This document shows positions 32,768 to 34,885 of a DNA stretch of 34,885 bases, one piece after another (the stretch's first letter is position 1; every line of letters starts with the position of its first letter). The stretch is from contig JAEKKO010000108.1 of NCBI GenBank assembly GCA_019510335.1, positions 1-34,885 on the forward strand, read 5' to 3'. This DNA is from Novosphingobium sp. (GTDB lineage: Bacteria; Pseudomonadota; Alphaproteobacteria; Sphingomonadales; Sphingomonadaceae). The position numbers and the translations under genes were made by a program. Under the pieces are notes generated by a model that did no database searches, was not told the origin of the DNA, and saw only the letters and a list, made by a program, of their open reading frames with translations.

Positions 32768-32871
32768 CGTCCAACGATGGGCGAGAAAGCGCGCTCCGCC
32801 GACAGCTTGACATCGCGTGGCAACGAAGCCGCCCGTTCCGGTCTATCCGACCGGCTCGAGGCGGCTTTTTT
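32768..32871 (+). ncRNA. ANTAR (NasT-target) antitermination leader of nirB
   Basis: P1: CGTCC (32768-32772) pairs with GGGCG (32779-32783) around hexaloop AACGAT. P2: GTGGC (32817-32821) pairs with GCCGC (32828-32832) around hexaloop AACGAA. Both loops have A1 and G4. P2's right arm is the left arm of the terminator (GCCGCC 32828-32833 with GGCGGC 32860-32865, then six Ts to 32871), so NasT binding to P1-P2 would block termination and let nirB be read. nirB's ribosome site follows 13 bases after the T-tract. P2 and its surroundings are nearly identical to the leader at 28103. Confidence 0.88.
32828..32871 (+). terminator. Regulated intrinsic terminator before nirB
   Basis: Outer stem GCCGCC/GGCGGC (32828-32833 with 32860-32865) encloses CCGGTC/GACCGG (32838-32843 with 32849-32854) with loop TATCC, followed by TTTTTT (32866-32871). 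It lies 23 bases before the nirB ATG, the expected place for an attenuator relieved by NasT. Confidence 0.92.
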
Positions 32872-32893
32872 GTTGCGCGCAACGGAGGATCGG

Positions 32894-34885
32894 ATGAACG
32901 CCCCGATGCATTTCAGGGACTTGGCCGCCGGATCGCAGACGCGCGAAAGGCTGGTGGTGATCGGCAACGGCATGGCCGGCTGCCGCGCGGTCGAGGAAAT
33001 CCTCGCCCGCGACGCCGGCCGCTTCGCAGTGACCATCTTCGGCGCCGAGCCGCGGGTGAACTACAACCGTATCATGCTCTCGCCGGTGCTCGCCGGTGAG
33101 AAGGCGTTCGACGACATCGTCATCAATTCGGCCGAGTGGTACGCGGCGAATGGGATCACTCTGGTGGCGGGCGATCCGGTCGTCCACATCGATCGCGCGA
33201 CGCAGAGCGTCGTCTCGCGCTCCGGCCGGGTCGAGCCTTACGATCGGCTGCTGATCGCGACCGGTTCCGATCCGTTCATCATTCCGGTGCCCGGCAAGGA
33301 TCTCCCCGGGGTCGTCACCTTCCGAGATCTCGACGACGTCGATCGGATGCTCGCCGCGGCCGAGAAGGGCGGCGACGCGGTGGTCATCGGCGGCGGGCTG
33401 CTCGGGCTCGAGGCGGCGCACGGCCTGGCCTTGCGAGGGATGACAGTCACAGTCATTCACCTGATGCCGACGCTGATGGAGCGCCAGCTCGACGAGGCCG
33501 CCGGGTGGCTGCTCAAGGCCGAACTCGAGCGGCGCGGTCAGACGATACTGACCGCCGCCGACACCCACGAGATCATCGCCAGGGACGGCCACGTCGCCGG
33601 CGTGCGGCTCAAGGACGGACGCGAGATCGCGGCCGACATCGTCGTCATGGCGGTCGGCATCCGGCCCAACACCACACTCGCCAAGGCCGCCGGCCTCGCG
33701 GTCGAGCGCGGCATCCTGGTCGACGACCACATGGTCACCTCCGACCCGGCGATCCTCGCCGTCGGCGAGTGTGTCCAGCACCGCGGGGCCTGCTACGGCT
33801 TGGTCGCGCCGCTGTGGGAAATGTGCCGGGCGCTGGCCGACCACGCCACCGGCGAGCCGACCGGCTACGCCGGCTCGGTGACCTCGACCAAGCTCAAGGT
33901 CTCGGGCATCGACGTGTTCTCGGCCGGCGACTTCTCCGGCGGCGAGGGCGCCGAGGACATCGTAATGCGCGACGCCGCCCGCGGCATCTACAAGCGGGTG
34001 GTCGTCCGCGACGACAGGTTGGTCGGCGCCGTGCTCTACGGCGATACCGGCGACGGCAACTGGTACTTCGACCTGCTGCGCAAGGGCGAGGACATCGCGC
34101 CGATCCGCGAGGCGCTGATCTTCGGCCAGGCTTTCGCGCTCGGAGGAGCGCTTGCGGACCCTAATGCCGCCGTTGCCGCCCTCTCGGAGGATGCAGAAAT
34201 CTGCGGCTGCAACGGCGTCTCCAAAGGAACCGTGGTCAAGGCGATCGCCGGCGGCGCCTGCAGCCTCGATGCGGTGCGCTCGAATTGCAAGGCATCGGCA
34301 AGCTGCGGCTCGTGCACGGGGCTGGTCGAAAGTCTGCTGGCGCTGACGCTCGGCGAGGGCGTCCAGCAAAAGGCGAAGACGCTGTGCAAGTGCACCAGCT
34401 TCACCCATGACGACGTCCGCCGCCTGATCCTCGAGAAGAGCCTGAAGGCGATCCCGCAGGTGCTGCAGGAGCTGCACTGGTCGACGCCCGACGGCTGCGC
34501 CTCGTGCCGGCCGGCGCTCAATTACTACCTGCTGTGCGCGTGGCCCGGCGAATACGAGGACGACCAGAAGAGCCGCTTCGTGAACGAGCGGATGCACGCA
34601 AACATCCAGAAGGACGGGACGTATTCGGTCGTGCCGCGGATGTGGGGCGGGCTGACCAACCCGCGCGAGCTGCGCGCGATCGCCGACGTGGTCGAGAAGT
34701 TCAACGCGCCGATGGTCAAGGTCACCGGCGGGCAGCGGCTCGACATCTTCGGCATTCGCAAGGAGGACCTGCCGGCGGTGTGGGCCGACCTCAACGCCGC
34801 CGGGATGGTCTCGGGCCATGCCTATGGCAAGAGCCTGCGCACGGTGAAGACCTGCGTCGGCTCTGAATGGTGCCGCTTCGGCACG
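32894..34885 (+). CDS. nirB: Nitrite reductase [NAD(P)H] large subunit NirB, 3' end cut
   Basis: The frame runs from ATG 32894 (GGAGG at 32884-32888) to the window edge, 664 codons without a stop. It encodes the assimilatory siroheme nitrite reductase (nitrite to ammonium). Domains: FAD/NAD(P) oxidoreductase (V-V-I-G-N-G-M-A-G at about 22; V-V-I-G-G-G-L-L-G-L-E-A near 156), a BFD-like [2Fe-2S] module (C437-G-C439 and C471-G-S-C474), a second Cys-rich segment (C-K-C-T-S-F), the ferredoxin-like nitrite/sulfite reductase half-domain (M-W-G-G-L-T-N-P near 595), and the start of the siroheme/[4Fe-4S] motif (T-C654-V-G-S-E-W-C660). The last Cys pair and any nirD lie beyond the window. Confidence 0.96.
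   Translation, partial: MNAPMHFRDLAAGSQTRERLVVIGNGMAGCRAVEEILARDAGRFAVTIFGAEPRVNYNRIMLSPVLAGEKAFDDIVINSAEWYAANGITLVAGDPVVHIDRATQSVVSRSGRVEPYDRLLIATGSDPFIIPVPGKDLPGVVTFRDLDDVDRMLAAAEKGGDAVVIGGGLLGLEAAHGLALRGMTVTVIHLMPTLMERQLDEAAGWLLKAELERRGQTILTAADTHEIIARDGHVAGVRLKDGREIAADIVVMAVGIRPNTTLAKAAGLAVERGILVDDHMVTSDPAILAVGECVQHRGACYGLVAPLWEMCRALADHATGEPTGYAGSVTSTKLKVSGIDVFSAGDFSGGEGAEDIVMRDAARGIYKRVVVRDDRLVGAVLYGDTGDGNWYFDLLRKGEDIAPIREALIFGQAFALGGALADPNAAVAALSEDAEICGCNGVSKGTVVKAIAGGACSLDAVRSNCKASASCGSCTGLVESLLALTLGEGVQQKAKTLCKCTSFTHDDVRRLILEKSLKAIPQVLQELHWSTPDGCASCRPALNYYLLCAWPGEYEDDQKSRFVNERMHANIQKDGTYSVVPRMWGGLTNPRELRAIADVVEKFNAPMVKVTGGQRLDIFGIRKEDLPAVWADLNAAGMVSGHAYGKSLRTVKTCVGSEWCRFGT

Noticed and set aside
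32843-34819. 658-codon minus-strand open frame
   Set aside because: Antisense shadow of nirB. The plus-strand frame has cofactor motifs and cysteine clusters in the correct order.
1-34885. tRNA/rRNA genes, CRISPR arrays, insertion sequences, prophage
   Set aside because: No T-loop-like words in a cloverleaf context, no regularly spaced repeats, no transposase or integrase motifs were seen on either strand.

Overview
The window reads as chromosomal DNA of a high-GC alphaproteobacterium, most likely from the Sphingomonadales. This is inferred from protein style, a PEP-CTERM anchor of the W-A type, the order nitrate transporter / alginate-export-type porin / nirB, and many SDR, EthD and SnoaL-type catabolic genes. 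No BLAST was possible. I see 36 protein genes, almost gap-free, with the last gene (nirB) and the first (an SDR) cut by the window edges. I see no rRNA, tRNA, CRISPR array, insertion sequence or phage gene. No gene-free stretch exceeds 300 bases.

Layout. 1-7 kb: an SDR tail, a secreted two-domain M16 zinc peptidase, a class II DAHP synthase (shikimate entry), then egtB-egtD, a two-gene ergothioneine cassette. 7-16 kb: a loosely organised catabolic and redox region with a quinone oxidoreductase, a translationally coupled SDR pair, two exported small proteins, a PEP-CTERM surface protein, an SDR, an ABM monooxygenase-like protein, a group III truncated haemoglobin, and a SnoaL / MFS / EthD operon. 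16-22.5 kb: genes of cell-surface glycan type: DUF1003, a GT9-like glycosyltransferase and DUF6165 on the minus strand, a zinc dehydrogenase with a Gfo/Idh/MocA oxidoreductase on the plus strand, then a polysaccharide pyruvyl transferase with an FrhB-type iron-sulfur protein on the minus strand. 22.5-24.1 kb: a small acidic protein, a HAD phosphatase and a hemerythrin. 24.3-26.1 kb: an FMN oxidoreductase and an enoyl-CoA hydratase/isomerase.

26.2-34.9 kb: assimilatory nitrate/nitrite cluster. NasT (ANTAR antiterminator) and NasS (nitrate sensor) are followed by a PP2C-kinase fusion on the opposite strand, a NarK-type transporter, an outer-membrane channel and NirB. Two leader RNAs are visible, one before nirB (32691-32871) and one directly after nasS (27981-28157). 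Each carries two hairpins with six-base loops having A at position 1 and G at position 4, the second overlapping the 5' arm of a U-tailed terminator. This is the ANTAR-type antitermination design, and NasT is the obvious partner.

The main oddity is that the first leader has no gene behind it on its own strand. It points into the 3' end of the inverted kinase gene, and the transporter it would be expected to control lies 1.8 kb further on. It may be a relic of an inversion, a stand-alone NasT-binding small RNA, or the start of a long transcript antisense to the kinase.
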